Source of the DNA: CAZVBV01 sp964578905
GTDB lineage: Bacteria; Patescibacteriota; Gracilibacteria; UBA4473
Length of the DNA: 24,583 nucleotides
Reading direction: 5' to 3'
Assembly (NCBI GenBank): GCA_964578905.1
Contig: CAZOER010000010.1
Span: 1-24,583, forward strand
Shown: piece by piece, positions 6,243-14,044 of the stretch
Layout of the letters: each line of letters opens with the position of its first letter
Position numbering within the stretch: the first letter of the stretch is position 1
Position numbers and translations under genes: made by a program
The notes under the pieces: generated by a model
Databases searched by the model: none
What the model saw: the letters and a program-made list of their open reading frames with translations, nothing else
What the model was told of the DNA's origin: nothing

Positions 6243-7535
6243 CTTTTTCAAGAACTTCGCAACGGCTTTCACAACAGATTCAGCTTGTTCGATGGTAATT
6301 CCAATTTCCGCCAAGTCTTTGGCTTTCATTCCTTCGAATTGTTTGATCTGTGAGAGACCGAGCTCCATCAATGTTTTGATAATATCTTCCTCAACACCTT
6401 CGAGTTTATCGATGGTAACCTTCTCAGATACTTCTTTCGCAACTTTCTTGTCTTTTGTGACAGGCGCTTTTGCAGATTCATCTTCTTCAATTGGTCCATC
6501 GAATGTGATGACGTCTACTTGCATTCCGATAAGGTGCCCAGCAAGTCGAACGTTTTGTCCTCCTCGTCCAATGGCAACTGCTCGTTCTTCTTCTCGTACG
6601 AAAATTTTCACACGATCTTCTTTATTATCGCCTTTGAAGAATTCAACCTTTGCGATCTTTGCCGGAGCAAGTGCCGCAATAAGCAATTTCTTTGGGTCAT
6701 CGTAATTCTGAATAATATCCAATCGTTCGTCTCCAACTTCTTCCATCACGGTGTTAATTCGTGATCCTCGTTGTCCTACGAATGCTCCTACTGGATCGAC
6801 TGATTGATCGTCTGATTCAACAGCGATTTTACATCGAACCCCTGGTTCTCGTGCCATCTTGGCAACGTAGACCACACCTTCTCGCATTTCTGGAATTTCT
6901 TGTTCAAATAAAGCCTCGATAAATTCTCGACTTGTTCGTGTAATTCGAAGTTGAGGTCCTTTTGGAGTGAGTTCAACTTTATCAAGATACACACGTACTC
7001 GTTGTCCTGTGAAGAAATTTTCTCCAGGGATTTGCGCTCGTGAGTAAAGCATTGTTGTAATTCCATCGATGTCGAGCAATGCACAATCACGGTCCGTCTT
7101 TTGTACCCGTGCTGTGAGCAATTCTCCTTCTCGATCTTTAAATTTCTGGAAGAGCATTTCTCTCTCTGCCTCTTGTAGTTTCTGACTAATCACATGCTTC
7201 GCAGTCTGAGCGGCAATCCGTCCAAACGCCTCATGTGGTGGAACTGGTACGAATACAGAATCTCCCATTTTTGCATCGGGACGAATCTTCTTCGCATCTT
7301 TTTCTGTAATATCAATTTCCACATCCTCCACTTTTTTCACCACCGTCCGAACTTCAAAAATTCGCATTTCAGAAATATCATCTCCCAAGTGCACTTGAAT
7401 TTGTTGCCCTGCTGTTCCGAAATCTTTCTTGTAGGCAATCGCAATAGCGTTCTGGATTGCTTCGATAACAGTATCTGGATCGAGATTCTTCTCTGCACAG
7501 AGTTGATTAATGGCGGCTTGGAGGTGACTTTGCAT
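6240..7535 (-). CDS. nusA: Transcription factor NusA
   Basis: The 431-residue protein has the NusA order: N-terminal RNA-polymerase-binding domain (1-130), S1 domain (about 137-200, GELLTARVQ onward), KH1 with GAFVGQRGSRI (250-260), KH2 with AIGRGGQNVRLA (321-332), a charged linker and a C-terminal helical domain with two helix-hairpin-helix-like units (about 383-431). It controls pausing, termination and antitermination in the cytoplasm. Unlike in many bacteria it is not in an operon with rimP and infB; infB lies about 8 kb away. The stop codon lies inside a repeat. The start ATG has no clear Shine-Dalgarno, though GGAG occurs 17 nt upstream on the opposite sense only. Confidence 0.95.
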   Translation of the reverse strand: MQSHLQAAINQLCAEKNLDPDTVIEAIQNAIAIAYKKDFGTAGQQIQVHLGDDISEMRIFEVRTVVKKVEDVEIDITEKDAKKIRPDAKMGDSVFVPVPPHEAFGRIAAQTAKHVISQKLQEAEREMLFQKFKDREGELLTARVQKTDRDCALLDIDGITTMLYSRAQIPGENFFTGQRVRVYLDKVELTPKGPQLRITRTSREFIEALFEQEIPEMREGVVYVAKMAREPGVRCKIAVESDDQSVDPVGAFVGQRGSRINTVMEEVGDERLDIIQNYDDPKKLLIAALAPAKIAKVEFFKGDNKEDRVKIFVREEERAVAIGRGGQNVRLAGHLIGMQVDVITFDGPIEEDESAKAPVTKDKKVAKEVSEKVTIDKLEGVEEDIIKTLMELGLSQIKQFEGMKAKDLAEIGITIEQAESVVKAVAKFLKK

Positions 7536-7604
7536 GGATGTGAGTAATAAAAAGGAGCTTCAAAAAAATCGACGATTCCAATAAGAAATCATCAATTTCA
7601 GCGG

Positions 7605-7633
7605 GATTTTGCTCTTTCCCACTTGATTGTCAA
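7605..7633 (-). promoter_or_regulatory. Weak candidate promoter for nusA
   Basis: A perfect TTGACA on the minus strand is followed after 17 nt by AAAATC, a poor -10 box. The leader would be about 65 nt. nusA may instead be read through from tpiA. Confidence 0.25.
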
Positions 7634-7661
7634 GAAAAAAGTGAAGAAGTCCTTCAAAATT

Positions 7662-7736
7662 CCTCCCCTGGCAGGGGAGGTGCGGTGGGGTATCGATAAA
7701 AAACATACCCCCTCTAACTCCCCCTACAAGGGGGAG
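7662..7736. repeat. Three-hairpin repeat between tpiA and nusA
   Basis: CCTCCCC/GGGGAGG (7662-7680), GGGGTAT/ATACCCC (7687-7711) and CTCCCCC/GGGGGAG (7718-7736) form three hairpins in a row. The GC-rich palindromes stand out from the AT-rich surroundings and resemble dispersed intergenic palindromes seen in many bacteria. It lies between two co-directional genes and could attenuate transcription between them. No other copy is seen in this window. Confidence 0.65.
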
Positions 7737-7745
7737 AATGAAGAT

Positions 7746-8408
7746 CTAAAACGCTTCAACGAATTCTGTGAGAGCTTTCTCAGGATCTTCAGCTTTTGTA
7801 ATTGCTGTCGCAACGAGAAATCCTTTTGCTCCAAGGTTTAATGACACCTTCACATCTTCGACAGAATTAATCCCTGCTCCTACCAATACTGGAATTCCTC
7901 CAGACACTGCCACAGAGTCGGCAATCGACTGAGGTTTGGACGTGGCAACAGAGGCACCTGTTGATCCAATTAACTCCGGTGGTTCAAAGGCAACACAGTC
8001 AGGTTCTAATTTTGAGAGTTCTTCAATTTCTGCAGGATTCTCCGCACATACGATTCGCACCAAGTTCGCTTTTTGCGCACAAGCAACACTGTCTTTCAAA
8101 ACTTCAACATCAAGTCGTCGTTCTGAGTGATTGAGTAATGTTCCAATGGCACCTGCTTTTTTTACCGCTTGTGGAAGAATGTGACCCGTTCCTTTCCCAT
8201 AATCAATAGGATCGACATGTTGTGCAAAGACAGGAATAGAAACTTCCTTTGCGACTCGATAGAGATCTATCGCATTTACCGCAATTCCAATTGATTTGCC
8301 GGTAGCCTTGGCAACTTTGTCGTGAATCTTCGCCATTTCGAGCGCGTTCGCTCCAGTAGCCGTTTCGTAGTTTTTGAGATTGGTAATCCAGATGGGAAAA
8401 GTAAACAT
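7746..8408 (-). CDS. tpiA: Triosephosphate isomerase, archaeal-type short form
   Basis: The 220-residue protein is about 30 residues shorter than usual bacterial enzymes. It has N10 and K12 in TNLKNYE, the catalytic H94 in LLNHSERR and the catalytic E142 in FEPPELIG, the phosphate-loop region. The GTGHILPQAVKKAGAIGTLL stretch resembles archaeal triosephosphate isomerases. It interconverts dihydroxyacetone phosphate and glyceraldehyde 3-phosphate in glycolysis. The short form suggests archaeal-like ancestry or transfer. It starts divergently from infC, and nusA follows 210 bp downstream on the same strand. Confidence 0.9.
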   Translation of the reverse strand: MFTFPIWITNLKNYETATGANALEMAKIHDKVAKATGKSIGIAVNAIDLYRVAKEVSIPVFAQHVDPIDYGKGTGHILPQAVKKAGAIGTLLNHSERRLDVEVLKDSVACAQKANLVRIVCAENPAEIEELSKLEPDCVAFEPPELIGSTGASVATSKPQSIADSVAVSGGIPVLVGAGINSVEDVKVSLNLGAKGFLVATAITKAEDPEKALTEFVEAF

Positions 8409-8433
8409 GATTTGTAGAATTAAGCTTTTCCGA

Positions 8434-8461
8434 AGTATAGAAATTATTGAAAAATTTGAAA
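8434..8461 (-). promoter_or_regulatory. Candidate promoter of tpiA
   Basis: On the minus strand TTTCAA, a 16-nt spacer and TATACT lie 25 nt before the ATG. It is divergent from the infC promoter. Confidence 0.4.
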
Positions 8462-8498
8462 GGGTGATTTTGAGAGGGGGTATTTAGGGTGAAAAAGT

Positions 8499-8526
8499 TT
8501 GACAAATACGGTGCTCTTCCTACAAT
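8499..8526 (+). promoter_or_regulatory. Promoter of infC-rpmI-rplT
   Basis: A perfect TTGACA, a 16-nt spacer and TACAAT form the strongest -35 and -10 pair of the window. Transcription should start near 8533, giving a leader of about 35 nt before the ATT start of infC. The in-frame TTG at 8499 is the -35 box itself and cannot be the start codon. Confidence 0.75.
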
Positions 8527-8567
8527 CGCGACGCTTTTTTTCAATTCTTAATTTTTCTATCATAGGC

Positions 8568-9137
8568 ATTTCCTACCGTGGTGGTCGAGGCAGAGGCAGA
8601 CGTAGTTTTCAGCGTGTCCCGCAGAAACAACATCGAACAAACGAAGAAATTCGTGTAAAAGAAGTTCGACTCGTTGATGAGCAGGGAGAACCCCTTGGGG
8701 TCGTTGCGCTCGAACAAGCCCTCAGCATGGCCCGCGAAAAGGAAGTAGACCTTGTAGAAATCTCACCCAAAGCAGATCCGCCCGTGTGTAAATTGATCGA
8801 TTATGGAAAGATGCTCTATGCCATCAAAAAGAAAGATCAGCAGGCCAAGAAGGCAACACAAGCGCAGGAGATGAAAGGGATTCGGCTCACCTTCCGAATG
8901 GATGTGGGGGACGAAGATAGACAGCGTAAACACGCAGAAGATTTCTTGAAAAAAGGACATCCCGTTCGAATCGCACTCACAATGCGCGGACGAGAAAAAG
9001 CACACAAAGACCTCGCGTTCGGGAAACTCAACGCCTTTGTAAAATCACTTTCAGAAATTTCAACTCTTGAAAATAACCCGAGAGCGGCAGGGCATCAAAT
9101 TGTCGCAGTACTCAAACCATCAAAGTCTCAAAAATGA
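8568..9137 (+). CDS. infC: Translation initiation factor IF-3 (non-AUG start)
   Basis: About 189 residues from an ATT codon at 8568. The N-terminal domain includes RTNEEIRVKEVRLVDEQGE and KLIDYGK; the C-terminal domain includes KGIRLTFRMDVGDED and HPVRIALTMRGREKAH. IF-3 binds the 30S subunit and checks start codons. No ATG exists in frame before the conserved region, and the promoter lies at 8499-8526. The ATT giving ISYRGGRGRG is the best start and matches the AUU start used by infC in many bacteria for autoregulation. ATC and ATA at 8559 and 8562 are alternatives. The first residues are arginine-rich. The TGA stop overlaps the rpmI ATG. Confidence 0.9.
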   Translation: MSYRGGRGRGRRSFQRVPQKQHRTNEEIRVKEVRLVDEQGEPLGVVALEQALSMAREKEVDLVEISPKADPPVCKLIDYGKMLYAIKKKDQQAKKATQAQEMKGIRLTFRMDVGDEDRQRKHAEDFLKKGHPVRIALTMRGREKAHKDLAFGKLNAFVKSLSEISTLENNPRAAGHQIVAVLKPSKSQK

Positions 9138-9331
9138 AACAAAAGACTCATTCCGGCCTCAAAAAAAGAGTAAAGATCACAGGATCAGGAAAAATAATGT
9201 TCCAAAAATCTTGCAAGAACCACTTGCTCAGCTCTAAATCAAAAAAACAGAAAAAATCTGGACGACTCGGACTTGAAGCTCCAAAAGGGCACATGAAGGT
9301 TTTATCTCGACTTCTTAATATCTCTAAATAA
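9134..9331 (+). CDS. rpmI: 50S ribosomal protein L35
   Basis: The 65-residue, very basic protein has the bL35 signature: KTHSGLKKRVKITGSGK and a C-terminal KVLSRLL. It is a structural protein of the large subunit. The ATG overlaps the infC stop as ATGA, and its TAA shares one base with the rplT ATG (TAATG), so the three genes are translationally coupled. The order infC-rpmI-rplT is conserved in bacteria, where L20 often represses the operon; no L20-binding structure was identified here. Confidence 0.95.
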   Translation: MKQKTHSGLKKRVKITGSGKIMFQKSCKNHLLSSKSKKQKKSGRLGLEAPKGHMKVLSRLLNISK

Positions 9332-9684
9332 TGGTACGCGTTACAGGAGGACCGGCATCGCACGCACGACATAAGAAAGTTCGGGCACAAACAAAAGGAT
9401 ATCGTGGTAAACGAAGTTCAACGTTTAAAATGGGAAAGCAAGCTGTAATGAAAGCTGGGCTTCACGCATATGTTGGACGAAAGATTAAAAAACGAGACTT
9501 CCGACGACTTTGGATTTCACGAATTTCTACGGCGCTTCGAAACATGGGGCTTCGTTACTCTGAAGTGAAAAACAAATGGCTTCACGCCAAGATGGATGTA
9601 GATCGAAAAAGTCTTGCTGAACTTGTAGTAGATTATCCGAAGGTGTTTGAAAAGGTAGTCGACGTTGCAAAGAAAGTGAAGTAA
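9331..9684 (+). CDS. rplT: 50S ribosomal protein L20
   Basis: The 117-residue basic protein shows the bL20 pattern: ARHKKVRAQTKGYRGKRS near the N-terminus, KMGKQAVMKAGLHAYVGRK, then DFRRLWISRISTALRNMGL. It is an early assembly protein of the 50S subunit and a translational repressor of its own operon in studied bacteria. The gene overlaps rpmI by one base and is the last of the operon. A palindromic repeat follows 24 bp downstream and no T-rich intrinsic terminator is seen. Confidence 0.97.
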   Translation: MVRVTGGPASHARHKKVRAQTKGYRGKRSSTFKMGKQAVMKAGLHAYVGRKIKKRDFRRLWISRISTALRNMGLRYSEVKNKWLHAKMDVDRKSLAELVVDYPKVFEKVVDVAKKVK

Positions 9685-9708
9685 AGGAAGATATTAACTA
9701 TTCTTTCT

Positions 9709-9784
9709 GTCATCCCAAACTTGATTTGGGATCCATTATTCAGTGTTTAGAAAGATAATAGATTCCAGCCTTCGCTGGAATGAC
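9709..9784. repeat. MITE-like double palindrome between rplT and obgE
   Basis: The 76-bp unit begins GTCATCCCA and ends TGGAATGAC, so its ends are inverted. It contains two hairpins: ATCCCAAA/TTTGGGAT (9712-9732) and ATTCCAGC/GCTGGAAT (9762-9781). Related single palindromes starting GTCAT occur at 19486-19510 and 20718-20742. It may end the ribosomal-protein transcript. Confidence 0.65.
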
Positions 9785-9803
9785 AAGGAAGGGAAATTTA
9801 AAA

Positions 9804-9832
9804 TTGATAATTAAGGATTCATAACCGATAAT
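9804..9832 (+). promoter_or_regulatory. Promoter of obgE, leaderless
   Basis: TTGATA, a 17-nt spacer and GATAAT are followed by the obgE ATG only 7 nt later, so the mRNA would begin at or within a base of the start codon. Confidence 0.65.
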
Positions 9833-9839
9833 CAAAACA

Positions 9840-11123
9840 ATGTTCGTTGATGAAGCAAAAATTTCGGTAGAAGCAGGAAAGGGAGGAGACGGATGTGTCA
9901 GCTTCAGACGGGAGAAATATATCCCCAAAGGTGGACCCGATGGAGGAGACGGAGGAAAGGGGGGAAGCATCGTCTTTCAAGCGGTAGACAACATTCACAC
10001 GTTGTCTGACTTTCGTGTGGCGAAACATTTCCAAGCGGAGAATGGAGTACGAGGAGATCAGAATAATAAAACCGGACGAGGAGGACAGAAACTTATTCTC
10101 AAAGTTCCCGTGGGAACGCAGATTAGAGAGATGAAGACGCAACACGTTTTGGCAGATTTAACGGAGAAAGATCAGGAAGTAATTCTCGCTCGTGGAGGAA
10201 TCGGAGGAAAAGGAAATTCCGGATTTGTGAGTTCAGTGCGCCAAGCGCCGAGCTTCGCAGAGAAAGGAGATGTGGGAGAAAAATTAGAACTGGAATTGGA
10301 ATTGAAACTGGTAGCGGATGTAGCGATTATCGGATTGCCGAGTGTGGGGAAGTCGACATTTATTTCCGTGGTTTCAAACGCCAAACCAAAGATCGCGGAG
10401 TATCACTTTACGACACTGGTTCCCAATTTAGGGGTATCTGAGGTTGATGATCGAGAGATTGTTTTCATCGATGTTCCAGGACTTATTTCAGGGGCGAGTG
10501 AAGGGAAAGGACTTGGGCATCAGTTCTTGCGACACATTGAACGAGCACGGTTTGTGCTCCATTTGATCGATACAACGAGTGATCACCCAATGGAAGATTA
10601 CGATGTAATTCGAAAAGAATTGGATGAGTTTTCTCCAGAGTTAGCGAAGAAACCATTTCTTCCCGTCTTTGCAAAAATCGATCTGACAGATGAAGAATTG
10701 GAAACATTCCTCATGGATGAATTTGAAAAGAAATACAAAATCCGTCCGTGGAAAATATCTTCAGCGACGCATGAGGGGGTGCAGGATTTGCTTCGTGAAA
10801 TAGAAAAACAACTTCCGATTGTGGAGGAGAAAATCGTTGAAGAGGCAGAGGAAACAGCAACCGTGGTTGAATTTCGTCCAGCCGAAACTGACGAGATTGA
10901 TTCTCGATTGGTTCAGATTGAAAAAACAGAAAACTGGTGGGCACTTACTAATCCACGGTTAGAACAAATGGTTCGACAAACTGATGATACCAATGAAGAA
11001 GCGCGTCAACGAATTTATGATGTGTTGAAGAAATGGGGCGTTACCACAAAACTCGAAAAGAGAGGCGCGGTGGCAGGCGATCAGATTCGGATTGGAGAAT
11101 ACTTCTGGGAATATCGAGGGTAG
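9840..11123 (+). CDS. obgE: GTPase Obg (CgtA)
   Basis: The 427-residue protein has all three Obg parts: the glycine-rich Obg fold (1-158, GGDGGKGGS and RGGIGGKGN), the G domain (159 to about 335) and the C-terminal OCT domain (about 355-427, ending in IRIGEYFWEYRG). G1 is GLPSVGKST (165-173) and G3 is DVPG (211-214). G4 reads AKID (278-281) rather than NKxD, so the guanine-contacting asparagine is missing. SSA (G5) is kept. Obg binds the 50S subunit and takes part in ribosome maturation and stress control. It has its own leaderless promoter. Its TAG abuts the stop codon of the convergent gene at 11124 with no spacer. Confidence 0.95.
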   Translation: MFVDEAKISVEAGKGGDGCVSFRREKYIPKGGPDGGDGGKGGSIVFQAVDNIHTLSDFRVAKHFQAENGVRGDQNNKTGRGGQKLILKVPVGTQIREMKTQHVLADLTEKDQEVILARGGIGGKGNSGFVSSVRQAPSFAEKGDVGEKLELELELKLVADVAIIGLPSVGKSTFISVVSNAKPKIAEYHFTTLVPNLGVSEVDDREIVFIDVPGLISGASEGKGLGHQFLRHIERARFVLHLIDTTSDHPMEDYDVIRKELDEFSPELAKKPFLPVFAKIDLTDEELETFLMDEFEKKYKIRPWKISSATHEGVQDLLREIEKQLPIVEEKIVEEAEETATVVEFRPAETDEIDSRLVQIEKTENWWALTNPRLEQMVRQTDDTNEEARQRIYDVLKKWGVTTKLEKRGAVAGDQIRIGEYFWEYRG

Positions 11124-11687
11124 TTACCTCCTCACTCGCACACACTTTCTATTTTTACACCGAATTCGAAAAGAGTTTCTTATTTGTGATTTAAAAACAG
11201 ATTTTTTTTGTCGAGTCTTTGAGGAAGTGAAAATGCGAGGAGTAGATTTGAGAAAAAAATTTTCTGCATCAGATTTTATATCTTCGAGCGTGAAAAAAAG
11301 AGTTCTGCCTTTGGTATCGAAATTGAGATTTCCATACACAGTTATTTTTTCAGTTTTATCTTTTTGAACGAGTAATGGTTTTCGGAATCGAAGTCGGGCG
11401 AGATCATCATTATCAATTTTTCCATTCATAGAGCGACGATAATTATTGGTAATAGCAATGAGTCGTCCAAAATCACTGGGTTCAGAAAGTCCTCGACGAC
11501 GGACAGTGATTTCAGAAATTTTTACATCATCATTCTGCGCAGTCACATTGATTGTGATAAATGGGATGCGTACTCCATTGTGTGGTACTCGACCACTGTG
11601 AGCAAATTGAGAAACTTCCAATGTCCCGACCGCAAATGCGGGAAGAGCGAAACAAAGAGAGAGGAGGAGGATGGCGAACTTTTTCAT
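11124..11687 (-). CDS. Small exported beta-rich protein with basic tail
   Basis: The 187-residue protein is counted from the ATG at 11687, which opens a clear signal peptide (MKKFAILLLSLCFALPAFA, cleavage before VGTLEV); a longer frame to 11801 adds nothing protein-like. The mature part has the order VKISEITVRRRGL, SDFGRLIAI, LRFRKPLLVQKDKTEKITVYG. This resembles a single beta-sandwich domain of the kind repeated in surface proteins of Patescibacteria (comparison from memory). The last 30 residues are strongly basic with CKNRKC, which might bind nucleic acid or envelope polymers. It converges directly on obgE and starts 46 bp from the divergent envelope gene. Confidence 0.65.
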   Translation of the reverse strand: MKKFAILLLSLCFALPAFAVGTLEVSQFAHSGRVPHNGVRIPFITINVTAQNDDVKISEITVRRRGLSEPSDFGRLIAITNNYRRSMNGKIDNDDLARLRFRKPLLVQKDKTEKITVYGNLNFDTKGRTLFFTLEDIKSDAENFFLKSTPRIFTSSKTRQKKSVFKSQIRNSFRIRCKNRKCVRVRR

Positions 11688-11733
11688 CGGATTGATTTTT
11701 GCAAAATTTCGAAAAAATGCCAGAATTCGGGCG

Positions 11734-12981
11734 ATGAAACGCGTTGAAACAATTCTTCTTATCTTGATTGCGGCACTGATCCCATTCCATGGATTTATCA
11801 CGGTGGCGTTACCAGACGCCTTTCGATTTTGGAAAGAAGCATTACTGGGAATAAAACTTTTGTTTCTTCTTGGAATAGAAATTCACCGCTTTGCACAGAG
11901 AAAAACACTGCGACTCTCAAATCCTGAATCATGGGTACTCTGCTTTCTCGTATGGCTGGGAGCACTGGTGGCACTGCATCCAGACATGGTTACTGCACTC
12001 GTGGCGGCACGATACTTGGGAATGGGAGCACTCGTATTTCTCATGTTTTCAAGACTCTTTCGTATATTGGAATTCACAGAACGAAAAGAACTCTTCAGAA
12101 TTTTTAGTCTTACCTTTCTCGCTTCCTGTGCCTTGTCGGTGCTGATGGGAATCTGGGCAAAGTTTTTTGGAGGATTTGAAATCCTCTCTTCACTCTATTC
12201 CTCAACGATTTCCTCATGGGTTCCCGGGCAAGCGACGCCTCTGTATCATGAAGTGAGCGGATTTATCCGCATGCAGGGGGGAAGTTCTGGTCCGATTGAA
12301 TTTGCGTATTTGATCTTGATGGCATTTTTCTTACTCTTGCTTCCGCACGTGTCGCGATTCAAGTGGGGGATGATGGTGCGCATTGTTTTAGGAATTCTTT
12401 TCCTCTTTGCTTTATTTCAAAGCGCTTCGCGAATTGCGTATGGACTGGCGATTCTTGGAATCCTCTTCGCACTCGGACAAGCACTTCGAATACCTCGAAA
12501 ATTTGTATTAACGGGAATCATTTCACTCGTCCTTGTGGGGGCTGGATTCCTCATGGGAAACAAAGACTTGAACACAAAATTTGTTCAAAGAGTAGGAACA
12601 TCTGCTCATTTCACCAAACCAGTGGAAGCCTTTCAACTCGGTCTTTCTTCGCCTATCATTGGGAACTTGGGAGAGATCGGACCCGCGGCGAGAGCGAAAA
12701 ATCTTCGTGAAAATAACGACGACAAAGCGCTCATTGCGGAGAATGTTTTTGCGGATGTCTTTGCTCAAACGGGAATTGTGGGAATCATCCTGCTGGCTGG
12801 ATTTTTTGTAACGCTCTGCTTTATTTCTTCTTCGTTTTTCTACCCTGCGATTGTGGCAATGCTTGTGGCCATCAACACAGCGACACTGTTTGATATGGTT
12901 CCGATTTCCATTTCATTTTTTATTCTATTTGCGTTTTTTGCCACAATGGGCAAAATGACCATGAAAAAATATTTTGTCTAA
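11734..12981 (+). CDS. O-antigen ligase/polymerase-like membrane protein
   Basis: About 415 residues from ATG 11734 (MKRVETILLILIAA); an ATG at 11671 is also in frame but would run into the divergent gene's start region. It has roughly 10-12 hydrophobic segments. A central hydrophobic block contains SASRIAYGLAILG, and a late loop and helix reads AENVFADVFAQTGIVGIILL, close to the ENxxLxxLxExGxxGL pattern of the Wzy/RfaL superfamily. These enzymes join or polymerise lipid-linked glycans at the outer face of the membrane. Only 1 nt separates its TAA from the mraY ATG, so it likely acts in envelope glycan assembly. SEDS proteins were considered but the motif fits Wzy better. Confidence 0.75.
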   Translation: MKRVETILLILIAALIPFHGFITVALPDAFRFWKEALLGIKLLFLLGIEIHRFAQRKTLRLSNPESWVLCFLVWLGALVALHPDMVTALVAARYLGMGALVFLMFSRLFRILEFTERKELFRIFSLTFLASCALSVLMGIWAKFFGGFEILSSLYSSTISSWVPGQATPLYHEVSGFIRMQGGSSGPIEFAYLILMAFFLLLLPHVSRFKWGMMVRIVLGILFLFALFQSASRIAYGLAILGILFALGQALRIPRKFVLTGIISLVLVGAGFLMGNKDLNTKFVQRVGTSAHFTKPVEAFQLGLSSPIIGNLGEIGPAARAKNLRENNDDKALIAENVFADVFAQTGIVGIILLAGFFVTLCFISSSFFYPAIVAMLVAINTATLFDMVPISISFFILFAFFATMGKMTMKKYFV

Positions 12982-12982
12982 T

Positions 12983-14044
12983 ATGACGCTTCACATTGCA
13001 AATCTCATCACGATTTTTCTTTATGCAGGATGTTCCTTCGCATTGGCGAGCTTTGTGTTTCCTGACTTCATCAAGTTTGTGAAGGAGTACAAACTGACGC
13101 AGAAGATTCGAGAAAATGGACTTTCAGGAGGGGTGGCAAAACTCTTCAAAAAATTTCATGCGCATAAATCAGGCACGCCCACGATGGGGGGAGTGGTGAT
13201 CCTCTTTGCGGTGTTGACGACGATTGTTATCTCACGACTGTTGTCGTACTTCGGGATTATTGAGAGCTCCATTCTCAATCGAGGAGAAACGTATCTGCCG
13301 ATTATAACGCTCGCAGTGGTAGGGTTCTTGGGGATGATTGATGATTACTTGAACATTAAAGAAAGCTCAGCTCAAAAGGGATTATCAGCAAAAGTGAAGC
13401 TTTGGTCGCTGGTGCTTTTTGCGGTGGCGGGAGCGCTGTGGTTTACCTTTAAACTCGAATGGTCGATTCTTCACATCCCAGGGGTGGGAGACTTCGACAT
13501 CGGACTGTGGTATGCGCCACTGTTTGTCTTTATCCTTGTTGGGACCTCCAACTCGGTAAATCTTACCGATGGACTGGACGGACTCGCTGGAGGGCTTCTG
13601 ACGATTGCCTATGGGGCGTTTGCTGTGATTGCCTACTTCTATGGAATGCCGATTCTTTCGGTCTTCTGTGCGACGATTGTGGGAGCACTGGTTGCCTTTC
13701 TCTGGTTCAATGTGCCTCCTGCCAAAATCTACATGGGAGATACTGGCTCACTGGCTCTGGGAGCGACACTGGGAGTGATTGCCATGCTGACCAATGCGGT
13801 AATTATTCTCGCGATCATTGGATTCATCTTTATTATTGAAACGTTATCAGTAATGCTTCAGATGTTCTGGAAAAAACGATTCAAAAGAAAGCTCTTCCTT
13901 ATCGCACCGATACATCATCACTTCGAAGCGAAGGGGTGGTCTGAGACGCAGATTGTTATGCGGTTTTGGATTATCGGAGCAGGACTCGGTTTAATCGGTC
14001 TGATCATTGGACTCGTCGGGATGGGGGATAATGGGATGATTTAA
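12983..14044 (+). CDS. mraY: Phospho-MurNAc-pentapeptide transferase MraY
   Basis: 353 residues from ATG 12983; a TTG 9 nt upstream is in frame but overlaps the previous gene. Motifs of the family are present: HKSGTPTMGG (61-70), the acidic pair D120-D121 in GMIDDYLN, NSVNLTDGLDGLAGG (190-204), YMGDTGSLALG and the histidine cluster APIHHHFEAKGW near the end. About ten transmembrane helices are expected. It transfers phospho-MurNAc-pentapeptide to undecaprenyl phosphate, forming lipid I, so the organism makes peptidoglycan. The usual neighbours murF, murD and ftsW are absent. It is the second gene after the ligase-like gene. Confidence 0.97.
   Translation: MTLHIANLITIFLYAGCSFALASFVFPDFIKFVKEYKLTQKIRENGLSGGVAKLFKKFHAHKSGTPTMGGVVILFAVLTTIVISRLLSYFGIIESSILNRGETYLPIITLAVVGFLGMIDDYLNIKESSAQKGLSAKVKLWSLVLFAVAGALWFTFKLEWSILHIPGVGDFDIGLWYAPLFVFILVGTSNSVNLTDGLDGLAGGLLTIAYGAFAVIAYFYGMPILSVFCATIVGALVAFLWFNVPPAKIYMGDTGSLALGATLGVIAMLTNAVIILAIIGFIFIIETLSVMLQMFWKKRFKRKLFLIAPIHHHFEAKGWSETQIVMRFWIIGAGLGLIGLIIGLVGMGDNGMI

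Noticed and set aside
7662..7736. CRISPR array
   Set aside because: The GC-rich units are palindromic hairpins of different sequence, without regular direct repeats and spacers; no cas gene is present anywhere in the window.
7623..7841. 72-codon plus-strand ORF between nusA and tpiA
   Set aside because: It consists of the three-hairpin repeat and antisense tpiA sequence, with no conserved features.
8499..8567. N-terminal extension of IF-3 from TTG 8499
   Set aside because: The codon is the -35 box of the infC promoter and transcription starts downstream of it; the extension is not IF-3-like.
5313..9137. UGA recoded to glycine (Gracilibacteria/SR1 code)
   Set aside because: TGA ends the fusion gene, infC and the 73-residue gene at expected protein ends, and no in-frame TGA interrupts conserved genes.
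11688..11801. 38-residue extension of the exported protein at 11124-11687
   Set aside because: It would precede a clear signal peptide and overlap the start of the divergent ligase-like gene.
13459..13839. 126-codon plus-strand ORF inside mraY
   Set aside because: It is a frame shadow of the conserved mraY core, with skewed W/C composition.
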